Part shown: positions 1 to 11,300 of the stretch, piece by piece | Layout: every line of letters starts with the position of its first letter | How positions within the stretch are numbered: the stretch's first letter is position 1 | NCBI GenBank assembly: GCA_903813345.2 | Contig: CAIIXF020000009.1 | Span: 12,520,030-12,584,029 of the forward strand | Direction: 5' to 3' | Source: Owenia fusiformis | Lineage: Eukaryota; Annelida; Polychaeta; Sabellida; Oweniidae | DNA: 64,000 bases | Program-made: the position numbers and the translations under genes | The notes under the pieces: model-generated | Seen by the model: the letters and a program-made list of their open reading frames with translations, nothing else | What the model was told of the DNA's origin: nothing | Database searches by the model: none

Positions 1-134
1 TTTGAAGTGATTTAGAATTCATTTCGATTGCAAGTTCAAATTTCACAATGTTTTCATGAGTCTAAGATTAGATTTTACAAATAAGATGTTAAGATGCACT
101 CGCCCATTTTTTCCAGATTAACACTACTAATACT

Positions 135-3100
135 ATGTCGGGAATTGCTCTTGGACGTCTCGCAGAAGAAAGAAAGACCTGGAGAAAAGATCACCCTTTT
201 GTAAGTAAATCAATGCACTGACTTCGGCAGAATTAGAGAAATCGAGCATCCTTCTTTCTCTGAAACTCCAATAATGTCCAACCTCTTCAATTTTGGATTC
301 TCACCGAAAATATAATGCAATTCATAGTCACTGATGATCAATTTCCAAGGTTTGTCTGTTTCCTCCAATGAACCCAAACTTAGATCCTCATGGATGGTGA
401 TTTATATGGCTTCATATTAATGATACAGATACTAATTAGTGTTTGTTTTTCTGATTTACCTAAATTTGGGCCTGAACTACAAATTTTTACATTTTTTATG
501 ATTCTTTTTTTTTTAAATCCAGGTCATACCTGTCCACATTTTTATTTGGGAGAATTATCATATTTTGACACACACCCTTAATTATTTATCATGTTTTATT
601 GCAGGGGTTCGTCGCACGTCCTTGTAAGAGTGCTGATGGAACTGGGCTTAATCTCATGAATTGGGAGTGTGCAATTCCTGGAAAGAAGGGGGTAAGGCAC
701 ATTTGTATATACATCCTGTATCAGCAAAACAAATTTTTCAAGCTTTGATTTTTACATAAGACATGCAGTGGTTCTGCAAGTCCACGGCAGGGACAGAATT
801 CATCAAAAGTTCAGCATGATGCAGAAGTCCTAATTTTCCTGAAAATCCAGTGGAATTACCAGAATTACTTAATTTTATAGCTCCTGCTGTTGTGAGGTAT
901 TTGTAGAGTGCCTGTTTTAATGGCCAGCAATCAATCATTAATAGTACGATTTAACCATGAAATTCCATCATGTTTCACTTCACTAAAGCGATCAGATGTT
1001 TCATAGAAATTGTTCAATGATTTCCGCTTTTGGTTTCATTATCGTATTTTAAATTTAAAAAAACAGTCAAAAATGAATGCATGAAAAAAAATTGATTGAA
1101 TTGTCTGTTTAAAAAAATTGCAGAATTTTGTCTTTTGAAATGAAAATTTGTGCAGAATTTTGATTTTCCCTTTCAGAATTACCTTTTTTTCGTAGAATTT
1201 TTCAGACATAAAACTTGGTTAAATTATCAATAACAAACTTTTGATGGTTTACAGTCATCATTAAGATAATTAAGTTTAAATTTTGAGCTTGATTTGGCTA
1301 TCCGATTTTGAGAATTTCTAAATGTTATTGAGCTCTAAATCTTTGATTTCAGTCTACTAGAATTGATGAGTCTTCAGTTACTTATATTTTGCATTCATCA
1401 TTGTTACATGGTCACATGTAGATTTTGTATTTTTTTCATTTGTAGACACCCTGGGAGAATGGGCTCTACAAACTCAGAATGCTTTTCAAAGATGACTACC
1501 CCTCCTCACCACCTAAGTGTGAGTATTCTTTTATTTCTATGGCAACATTAGCCAAAAGAATTTGCTTTATTTTCACTGTTACTCGGGTGTCCATTTCTGG
1601 AACTGCTGCAACTTTGGCCGAAAGTCATTGTTCATCTTAGAGAAGACAATGTTTTCTAGAATCATAAGCTACGATCGTACCAAAAGTGGACCTGTGTTTA
1701 GTATTGCGTGAGCTTAATATGTGATTTAAGAGCTCTATTGTGATATATCCTTCTCATTAATCTCACCTTCATTAGAACCACCAGGCCTTTAAGAGCAAAT
1801 AAGCCACATACCTAAATTATGCCATTTATGCTGATGTGATTACTATTTTATGTCACCATTAGAAAATATAGTCTCCACCTTTTTTGGTAAATGGTATTCG
1901 GTATTTTTTATTTGGCACTCAGTGTTTGGCAGTTGATTTTTGGTGGTTGTTAAGTAGTCAGCTTCCCGTGACTGTAACAAATGACAGGTGGTGACATTTT
2001 GCAAGTTTATGCCTTGTATAAACCAACTTTGTTCTTAAAGAACCATTCATTGAGTTCATTGATGCTTTGTTATTTCAGGCAAATTTGAGCCCCCTCTATT
2101 CCATCCTAATATCTACCCATCTGGTACAGTGTGTCTTTCATTATTGGATGAGGAAAAGGACTGGAGACCCGCCGTGACAATCAAACAGGTGACCAACACT
2201 GAAAAACTAATATTGATGTTGCCTGTAATTTTATCATCCTCTATGAATCTGATTTAAATTGCAAGCAACATATTTCATAAGTATAAAAAACAATTGTGGT
2301 ATCTTGTTAAATCTTAACTAATTTAAATGCTAAGTAACAATGAAGGATATGTGTCATGATTTCCTTAATTGCACCGTTTCATCATTGCTTTTCTGGGTTG
2401 CTCTATTTCTTCATTGTATTTCTGAGTGCTATTTCATCATTACATTAATCTAGATTGCTCTTTTTCATCATTTTAAAAGCTCTGTTTCATCATTGTATTT
2501 CTGAATTGCTCTATTTCATCATTGCACAGTTTGATTGCTGTATTTCATCATTGCATTTCTTGACTGCTCTATTTCATCATTTTTTGCATTTCTGTATTGC
2601 TCTCTTGTACCATTGCAATTTTAGATTGCTCTTTTAGATTTCATCATTGCATTTTGGATTGTTCTATTTTATCATAGCAAAGCTTGGATCCTCTTAATCA
2701 TTGCATTTTTTGATCGGTCTATTTCATCGTTGCATTTCTGGATTTTCTATTTCATGATTGCGTTTCTGGATTGCTCTATTTCATCATTGCATTTAATGTT
2801 TCAGATCTTACTTGGTATTCAAAGTTTGCTGAATGATCCCAACATCAGAGATCCTGCACAGGCTGAGGCTTATACTATATACTGGTAGAGTTATATAACT
2901 ATTACACAGTTTCATAATGCAGACAATTTACTCTGATTTTTTTTACCAAGATTGTAAAAAAAAGAATTTTATTTCATATTTGCAATAATGTTGTTACTAT
3001 AACCACTATTCTAATATGATAAGTGACGTCACAATAGCTAGAACAATTGATTTACTGGTCTGTATTGGAGTATGTATGACCGTTTAAATTCATGAATTCA

Positions 3101-4487
3101 AATAGTTGTGTTTCTTGTCTGTTTATCATATTATTGTTGTTTTCTAGTTGTAAATAAGTATGGATTTACATCATAATACAGGGTATCTATTAAGTCTTTT
3201 TACACTTTACAGACTTTGTATTGTACGAGAATTGTAATGAGCCTTTATGGAGACCCTGTATTTATCCCACCGAACGAAGTTCGAGAGGGATATAGGAAAG
3301 CCGTCCGTCTGTCCGTCCGTCTGTCCGTCCGTCTGTTTGTCCAGTGAATCCAGTGAACGGATTTGGTTCAAATTGTATATGATGATGCCAAGGGACACAG
3401 TAGATCTGTTCGAGTTACAATTTTCAAGATGGCCGCTGAATTTCAAAATGGCGGCCATTTTTCGTAAAAAAACGTAATCTCTGGTAACTCAAATACCAGT
3501 GAACGGATTTGGTTCAAATTTTGTATGCTTATGCCTAGGGACAAAGTAGCTTTGCTCAAGATGAGATTTTCAAGATGGCCACTGATTGTCAAAATGGCGG
3601 CCATTTTTCATAAAAAAAACGTAATCTTTGATAACTCAAATACCAGTGAACGGATTTGGCTCAAATTTTATATGATAATGCCTAGGGACACAATAGATCT
3701 GTTCAAGAAAGGATTTTCAAGATGGCGGCTTGATATTCAAAATGGCGGCCATTTTTCGTAAAAAAGGTAATCTTTGTTAAGTCAAATACCAGTGAACGGA
3801 TTTGGCTCAAATTTTATATGATGATGCCTCTGTTCGAGAAAGAATTTTCAAGATGGCGGCTGAATTTCAAAATGGACGCCATTTTTCGTAAAAAACGTAA
3901 TCTTTGATAACTTAAATACCAGTGAACAGATTTGGCTCATTATTTATATGATGATTCCTAGGGACACAGTAGATCTGTTTGAGAAAATTTTTTCAAGATG
4001 GCGGCTGAATTTCAAAATGGTAGCCATTTTTCATAAGAAAAACGTAATCTTTGATAAGTCAAATACCAGTGAACAGATTTGGTTCAAATTTTATATGCTG
4101 ATGCCTAGAAACACAGTAGCTCTGTTCGCGAAAAAAATTTTAAGATGGCGGCTGATCTTCAGAATGGCTGCCATTTTTCATTTTCATTCTCGTAATCTTT
4201 GGTAACTCAACTGCCGTTCGGTGGGATTTGCTACTCCGTGGAGTTGCTGTTTTTCTAGTTATTCCATATTTAGACATACAAGTTGCCTTCAATCTCTAAG
4301 AATCTCAATATCCTCGATATTCCTCGATATCAGTATTTATTGAACAACCCTCAACTTTGAAGTAGTGGTTGCACATTTATGTGATGTTTCTATTTCTATC
4401 TCTATTTCCAGTCAAAACAAAGAAGAGTATGAACGCAGAGTAAGGGCCCAGGCCTTGCTATTCAAAGATCAACTATCCAAGGCCTGA
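135..4487 (+). CDS. UBE2I: SUMO-conjugating enzyme UBC9 (E2)
   Basis: Six coding exons: 135-200, 605-691, 1446-1518, 2079-2188, 2805-2884, 4412-4487. All phases agree and give 163 residues; the human protein has 158. UBC9 receives SUMO from the SAE1/UBA2 E1 and passes it to lysines of target proteins, mainly in the nucleus. The protein starts [20 protein letters not shown]. The catalytic cysteine lies in [16 protein letters not shown] (about Cys94, one residue later than human Cys93 because of one extra residue in the ADGTGLN loop). The end of the UBC fold, AEAYTIYCQN, spans the last intron. The C-terminus ([10 protein letters not shown]) is longer and differs from the vertebrate one. A 3' splice site at 115-116 just before the ATG shows an intron in the 5' UTR, with its first exon outside the window. 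Intron 4 holds a degenerate ~30-bp repeat and intron 5 a HINE-like element. An AATAAA at about 5198 is a possible but distant poly(A) signal. The gene converges on E4F1. Confidence 0.97.
2365..2800. repeat. Degenerate ~30-bp tandem repeat in UBC9 intron 4
   Basis: About a dozen variants of a motif reading ttgctctatttcatcattg plus atttctgga run almost to the exon 5 acceptor at 2803-2804. Units vary in length and are diverged. The pyrimidine-rich array also forms part of the polypyrimidine context of that acceptor. Confidence 0.8.
3024..3031. promoter_or_regulatory. Full CRE/ATF palindrome TGACGTCA
   Basis: A perfect TGACGTCA in UBC9 intron 5, one of three in the window (also 11251-11258 and 26143-26150). 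It matches CREB/ATF sites and the core of the E4F1 recognition sequence. Function is not shown by sequence. Confidence 0.35.
3262..4258 (+). mobile_element. HINE-like (non-autonomous Helentron-type) element, copy 1
   Basis: The 5' end has subterminal repeat ATCCCACCGAACG followed by a short palindrome (CGAACGAAGTTCG), then a CCGT/CTGT tetranucleotide tract (about 3301-3340). Next come about five ~146-bp tandem units, each beginning near CAAATACCAGTGAACGGATTT and containing CAAGATGGCGGC. The 3' side has the complementary repeat CGTTCGGTGGGAT (4215-4227), a hairpin ACTCCGTGGAGT (4233-4244) and the terminus CTAG (4255-4258) before TT. This order of parts (subterminal inverted repeats, microsatellite, central tandem repeats, 3' hairpin) is what is known of Helentron-associated elements. 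There is no coding capacity; reading frames inside are repeat-derived. It lies in UBC9 intron 5. Confidence 0.75.
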
Positions 4488-5422
4488 ACAAGGAGCGTAG
4501 TTTTAATGACTCAATATTTATTCCAACAAAAAGAGACACATTCATCATAAAAATGCCATGAAACATCCAGTGGACATTATTTGATCAAATTAGCATTCAT
4601 GTCGGCAAACATTAAAAAATAAGATGATAATATTCCAGATTCTTTTTCACCTCTATAGCCTTTATGTTGTAAATATTATAATTCAAATTTTTTGTCAGTA
4701 TATCGTATATAAAAGTTTTCACCTTGAATGAAACCAACTTTAAAGCATGTAATTAATCTAAGGTGCTATATTTGAGCAATAATTATTACACGAGAAAGTC
4801 AGGAAGGCATATGCACATCAAATTAAAAATACTGAAAGACCAACTCACACAGATCGAAATTTACTCACTCCAGAGTAATGTTGTATTTCATTGGGTTCAT
4901 ATTTTTAAAAGCAGAAATATGTGCAAAGAAATGCCAGAAAATCTCACGTTTTTTTTCTTATCATTTTCGATAAATGTCATGTAATAAGCATCAGTTTTAT
5001 CATTTGATAGTAAAAAATATACTCCTAGGTGAATATTTCATTGTTGTGCCTCTAATCTCTTTTCTCAAAATTTCTCAATATTGTATAGGTTGCGGGAAAT
5101 TCAAAAACTTTAGAGAAAACAAGTTGATGAGACAGCCATTCATATTTTACGTCATACATTTCTATTTTTGTCACATTGTACATGTAATGGTTTAAATTTA
5201 ATAAATATGAAACATTGTAAATATCTTCAGAAACGTGTGTTTTGTACAAATAATAAGGAAACATGTTAGGACTAGATGTCCAGATATCTTCCCATTCATA
5301 TATTCTGGTACAAAATCTAGACCCCCACCTTGAATATTGTCCCACAATTTCTGAATGTATCATTCTGTTATCTATCCCAATTTTTTACCTTGAAAATATT
5401 CTTGCATTTTTTGAATACTCAA
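4488..5422. other. UBC9 3' flank, no gene seen
   Basis: AT-rich sequence after the UBC9 stop, presumably 3' UTR and spacer. Only short unsupported reading frames without domain character are present. An AATAAA occurs near 5198. Confidence 0.6.
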
Positions 5423-6513
5423 TTATCCCAACGAACGAAGTTCGGTAGGGATATAGTGAAGCCCTCCGTCCGTCAGTCAGTCCGTCCGTCCGGAAGATAA
5501 CTCAAATACGAGTTGACGGATTTTCTTCATATTTAGTGGAAAGATGTATATTGGTGAATAGTTGTACGCAATTTTCAAGATGGCCGCCGCTTTAAAAATG
5601 ACGGGACTTTTTCGCAAAAACCATAAATTTTTCATTCTAAACCAAAGTAATTAATAATTGTTTGAAATTTTGGTAGTATATTCGCAACATCTATCTATTT
5701 CACATATATTCTGTGTTTTTCATCCTGACTCCCAGGGGCCGTGTATGGGGGGTCAGGAAAACAGTAATTTTCGCTAATTTTTAGATCTTTCTGAAGTATA
5801 GTTATTATTATTATACTATTATTATTATACTCAAATGAAAGGCAATTAAGAGTAGATTGCAAATATTGTATCTTTTTTCTGATTCGAGCCTCGTAAAATT
5901 CAAAATGGCCGTCTAATGTACGATTTCGCAATAATTTTTCGATCCCTTCAAAGTATGGCTATATTATACTCAAATTGAAGGAATTTTGGAGTAGATCACA
6001 ATTATGGTATTATTCTTCAGATTTGTACCTCAGAAAATTCAAAATGGCTGCTTTGCAGGAATTCGCAATTCTAAAATCTAAAGGACGATTCTCGGTTTGG
6101 AGAACAGTCTCCTGGGCTAATAATTTTTTTCATGAAAAATATAGAAATATTACCCAAATTAAACTATGAATATTCAAAAGAGGACATTTAAATCTACAAG
6201 ATGTAAAGATAACAAATTGGTCTGAAGCAGGGATAATGCTCAAAAAGACCGATTCAATATAAATACAAGTCTCGATTTGGGGAAAGAAGTTCATCAGTGT
6301 ACTGCGCTAATATTTTTTTGCGAAAAATCTAGAAATATTACCCAAATTAAATTATGACTATTCAAAAGAAGACATTCAAATCTTTATTATGTAAAAAAAT
6401 CAAATTTGTCCTTTTTCAATTTTAACCAAAGTAATGAGTATAATTGATTGGAATTCGGTAATTGATATTTTGTTCGTTGGGATTTGCTACTCCGCGGAGT
6501 TGCCATTGTCTAG
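5423..6513 (+). mobile_element. HINE-like element, copy 2
   Basis: Same architecture as the element at 3262-4258: ATCCCAACGAAC with CGAACGAAGTTCG at the 5' end, a CCGTCCGTCAGTCAGT tract, AATGGCCG/AATGGCTG-containing internal repeats, and the matching GTTCGTTGGGAT at 6472-6483. The 3' hairpin ACTCCGCGGAGT (6489-6500) is followed by the CTAG terminus at 6510-6513. The internal part is quite different from copy 1, so it belongs to another subfamily. Confidence 0.72.
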
Positions 6514-6522
6514 TTTGATAAA

Positions 6523-6590
6523 CTAGTGAAAAGCAACTCCCAGGATAAGCAAATCCCACCCACAAATCCCACCCATCAAATCATCATCCT
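6523..6590 (-). mobile_element. 3'-end fragment of a third HINE-like element, reversed
   Basis: Read on the minus strand, this ends with GGAGTTGC, six bases, CTAG and TTT, like both copies upstream, and is preceded by TGGGATTTGCT. It abuts the 3' end of copy 2 tail-to-tail, with only about nine bases between the two CTAG ends. The rest of the element is missing or too diverged to see. Confidence 0.5.
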
Positions 6591-6737
6591 TGACAGCCTG
6601 TCAAGGAAGATTAGCTCCCAGGGTTCCAACTCAATATCTTAATCTCCGGGCGATTGTTTCAGGAGATTGCACCTGTATATTTATATGGCTGCAAGAATTT
6701 CTGATACATACGATAGCGAAAACAACAACAACAAAAA

Positions 6738-6880
6738 TGTTGGCAATGTCTGACATTATAACTGGCTGAAGTAAATTCAAAATAGCAATCCAAAAGATTC
6801 GAACTAATTTATGGTTGACCACTTCTTGTATGTTCTGAAATGTAAGACAATTAAGACCAAAACTCCATATTGACAGAATA
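6738..6880. repeat. Dispersed repeat, partner at about 23993-24125
   Basis: The block containing tctgacatta, aactggctg, gatcca/caatccaaaagat, gaactaat and agaccaaaactc recurs in the same order at about 23993-24125 inside E4F1 intron 1. The copies are diverged. No terminal structure was identified. Confidence 0.5.
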
Positions 6881-7595
6881 TTGAGGTGGAATGCTGTGAG
6901 CCAATCCTCCTTGGCAGCCTGATCACTTGAAAGACATTTACTATTTATCATGTTGCCATTAGAAACAATATTAACGACTTATATTGCGTCAGAGTGCTTC
7001 AACAGCAAAATATCTATTTTATGCCTTAATTAGCAATACTATGACAAATTTAACACCAGAATTAATTTTTAAGACTGCCAGTGTGCAGGCTCGTATTATG
7101 ATGTACAAGTATTTCTAATTTTCTCTTAGTATGGGACACCTTATGGGGACTGAGGGTAAACAGTTTACCTGTCGTTAAATATCAATTAGTTGCTCAAAAA
7201 CAATCATCAAAAGGGTCAAATTGATTAATCTACAAAAAATTGATTTTCACCACCAGAAAATGTGATGTTTTACCAGCAGTAAAGTTGAAGAAAAAGGAGT
7301 GAAAATATATTTTCATTTTGACTTCCTTGTTTTGTCAAGGATTACATTTGTTTTTCACAGAATTCACATTGCTTTGTACAATATTTTCTTTTCTTTTTAC
7401 AGATTTATATTTGATATTTGTCTTGTACAGAATTCACTGCTTTTAGAGTATTATAGTACTATTTTTGCTTTGTGCAGAATTCACTCATATTATAGCTTTG
7501 TACAGAAATATATTTGCTTTGTACGGGATTATTTTTATGCTTTGTGCAGAATTCACTTTGCATTTAATTTGCATTGCAGTTGCAGAATCATTCAT

Positions 7596-8076
7596 AAAGG
7601 ATTGGTATCGATAAAGTGAACTTTTTGAACAGACATTTCTCTTAACCAGTCTTCAAAAAATTCTGAAAACTTTACACATCTTCAATGAAAGGTTTATCTT
7701 AATTTTTATCTATTTTGGGGGTTTTTGTTTTAATTTTTTGAATGCTTTTTGTTAAATCAACCAAAATTTCCTTTGTATAACTATAATATTGAGAGGTCGA
7801 AGAAACTGTTGTATTTTGCTATTTTGTTGCAACAAGGTTTGGAAAGATATTTTATTTCATTCTCAAGAATTGGTAGAAAGGAACAAAAAACAATTGCACT
7901 AAAAAACAAAAATGTTAACAAAAACAGTTATATAAAATATATATAAATAATTTTCACATTAAACTGTCAATCAGTCAACATTACATAAAGGACTGTGTTT
8001 TTTACAATGTTTTCAATAATTGGTTTAAGAGAAAAACATTGTTGAATTCAGTGCACCATATAGATACCAATCCTTT
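7596..8076. mobile_element. Foldback/MITE-like element
   Basis: The ends AAAGGATTGGTATCGAT and ATAGATACCAATCCTTT are inverted copies, and the similarity continues inward (tctcttaaccag against tggtttaagaga). The upstream flank, 7330-7570, is a degenerate tandem of gctttgtacagaattcac. No coding content. Confidence 0.45.
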
Positions 8077-8143
8077 CAAAGAAACACAACTTATAAAGAA
8101 CTAGAAGAAAGAGGAAAACAACATGCCTTATTTTCAAGAAAGG

Positions 8144-8149
8144 TTTATT
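8144..8149 (-). terminator. Probable E4F1 poly(A) signal
   Basis: AATAAA on the minus strand, about 155 bases downstream of the E4F1 stop codon at 8302. It is a suitable distance for cleavage before the foldback element at 8076. Confidence 0.4.
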
Positions 8150-8301
8150 TGATATTTTATGCAACTATTCACAAATAATGTATAATTCAAGCAATTAAAA
8201 ACTGTATATCAAACTATATATATATCACTGTTATATATATATCACTAATTTCAAATAACAAAATTTCTAAATACATGTATTACCAATATTTTTCGATTCA
8301 A

Positions 8302-11300
8302 TTATTTGGGCACATCTTCGATCACAACTGTTTCTTCAAATGTTTCCATTTCCATGGCAACCTCTACTGACTCTGGTTCCATAGCAACTTGCGATATTGA
8401 TTCCATTACATCTTTTGATACTACAACTACCTGATTGTTTTGACCTAATTCTGGCTCTCCTGATTGATTAAGAGTGTCAGCCTGTGTTACCATGACAACA
8501 TGAGTGTTGTTGTCAGGAGGGTTCTCTGCCTGTGTTACCATAACAACCTGGGCATCACTTATAGGAGGATTATCCTGATGCTGCATCTCAATGGGAGCAT
8601 TCTCCTCTTCCACCTCAACAAAGCTATACTCTACTCCATTGTTCTCCATTTTAGTCTCATCAATAGAGATGACCTCTTCACCAATTGTACTCTCTTGCTG
8701 CGATTCTGGGGTTTCTATAGCAACTGTATCCTCTAGAGGAATCTGTATGGTTGAAGCATTCATCGTAAGAGTCTGTCCCGTAGCTTGGTCAAGGAGGGTA
8801 ATTTGGTCACCAGTCTGGTTAACAACGATGTATGACGTGCCTGCGGGCTCTGTGGTGGCCTCTAGTGAGCTATCAGTATTCGGTCCTTCACTATCTTGTG
8901 AAGATATCACGACATCGGAACTCTGGAAACAAATTTTATATATAAGTTGTAGCTGGTGGTAGATTGACATGTATAAAAGTACAAATGGTATCATGAGGCG
9001 GATTCACCTTAAAATCTATGTATTTAAATTCATTCTCAATTTAGTTAAGTGGTCTGTTACAAATATTTCTAGTACAGCATCATGCTTTGAGTGTGTATGT
9101 AAGGGTTGGAGGAACGGGGAGGGGGCAAATGGATTAAAGCAGGATATCTTTTGTTTTAGTTTGGGGCATTGCCTAATGTTTAAGACTTGATGAATTCACT
9201 ACTCTAACCTCCGCTTGAGGAACATCATCGACTACAAAATGTGGAATATCTGCTACAACAGAGGAAAATTCTGCCAACAGGCTTGGCTGGTCCTCCCGCC
9301 CTTCTTGTACGAGTACAGGCTGTTCCACCACTGTACTGCCTCCCTCCTCAGATGTTGCTTGGTTTAGTACTGGTACACGGAACATCACTTTCCCCTGCAT
9401 CCTGCATGGCACTGGAAAGTGGAATCGTTCATACATGTATGTAGTTTTACAATTTAAATGCAATGCTTGGGTTTTGGAGTAAGCGCCTTTCTCCGCATTC
9501 TGAATTGTACTGAATGATGCAAATATCATCATTCTGTTTTTGCAATTTTAAGTTTTGAAATCTCTTCCAAGTCTTTTTAACGAGAATTTAGGAGAGTTTC
9601 ATATTTGACCATTCTTTTCTACATGTATCTGATGACATATTTAATTTCCATGTTGAATTTTTTAGAATACTGTTTTTCATTTAAACATATATTTTCTTTC
9701 ATTTCATCACCAAGAATTATGAACTTTTTGTTGAAAACAAGTCTGGCTAAATTCCCATTGTCACAATGTTCACCAATACGAAAAGTTGATTTTCTCTTTC
9801 AAAGATCGCAATATTAGGTTATGTTACAAAACTACGTGTCAACAAAACCTAGTTCCATCAATTTGAAATTTGATATGTTTGAAAAATAAGAAATAAAATA
9901 ACTTGAAGTTTTCTCTGTGGTAAAGGTATTCCTATTCCACCCTGACCAAAATTGCTACTGCCATGATTCCCCTTACTTAATCCAATAGTTGAAATCCTAA
10001 CTAAAAATCATCATAATACCTTTAGCCTTAAGGTGTCTTCTTAAGGTCCCATGCTCAGCAAACGATCGCCCACAGTTCCTACATTCGTAAGGCCTCTCCC
10101 CAGTATGAGTACGTTCATGTCTTTGAAGAGAACCCTTTTCTCTGAACTGTTTGTGGCAATAGGTGCATGTATAATGTAACTCATCACTGTGTGTCCGGAT
10201 GTGAACCTTACATGCATTCTGGAATAAAACAATTTAAATGTGAAAATCATTTGAAGAAGATAAAGACATTGTATTTTGTACTTTACGCAATTTATGTTCT
10301 AATGCAATTGATCATATCTTATTTTTGGCTAAACTGATTGGTTAAGTAAGTTTTTACCAAAAGTAAATTAAATGTTGTGCAATCAGGCTTCACCTGTAAA
10401 CAAGTTATCTTACTCTGAAAGCATTAGATATTTTATTCTGAAACCAAAAAATCATTTCACCTGAATTGAGACCCTTCAGCCATATAAACATGAAGCTATG
10501 AACTTTCAATGAAAATGTAAATTCTCTAATACTCTTTGTGAAATTACAAACTATCTCAAATTCAATAATCAAAGATTATAACTCAGGTCATTATTTTGAT
10601 GTTGATCTTAATCATAATTTGAATTACATTTCCATCAGACCCCCAGTCCCTTCCACCCTAAATCTAAAAGTAAACAAACAAAGTCAGAACTTGGGAATTT
10701 TTAGAAAATATTCATGGGAAAAATATTGTCTCTCACAGCCCCTTACTGGCACTTTGGTAATGGTAGTGACTAGAGGATGACCCTCCCTTGCTTAAACAAG
10801 ATTTAAAAAAAAGTCTTACATTAGTTTTGAATCTTTTCTCGCATATAATACACATATATGGCCTATGATCATTGTGGATGGCAAGATGTGACCTCACATG
10901 GGAGATACGCTTGAATGTCTTGCCACATTCTCCGCACTTAAAGTTACGCTCATCAGAATGTACGACCATGTGTTTGTTGAGGGTATCCCTGGTTGTGAAT
11001 GATTTCAAGCAATGAGGACACTTATGTGGCCTGACTCCTGGAAAATAAAATGTTATGTAACACTTACCGATACAACATTTTCAAATCAAAAGTTTTTTTC
11101 TACTTGTTTTAAATTTTTTGAAAAATTATAGAATATTATACCTTCTCTTAATATTTAGTTCGGAGCACATAGGTATATCAAATTATCAATCAATATGTAC
11201 AATGCAACCATGGGCCCATGATGCAACCACTGAAGTTCACAGATTTGTAATGACGTCATTTGATTATCCATATTATGATGGAAACTGATACTATAATGCT

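Noticed and set aside
3247-4205. Several short frames with repeated MPRDTVDLF-like peptides
   Set aside because: They are translations of the ~146-bp tandem units of the HINE-like element.
8591-8962. 123-residue plus-strand frame
   Set aside because: Antisense shadow of the E4F1 last exon.
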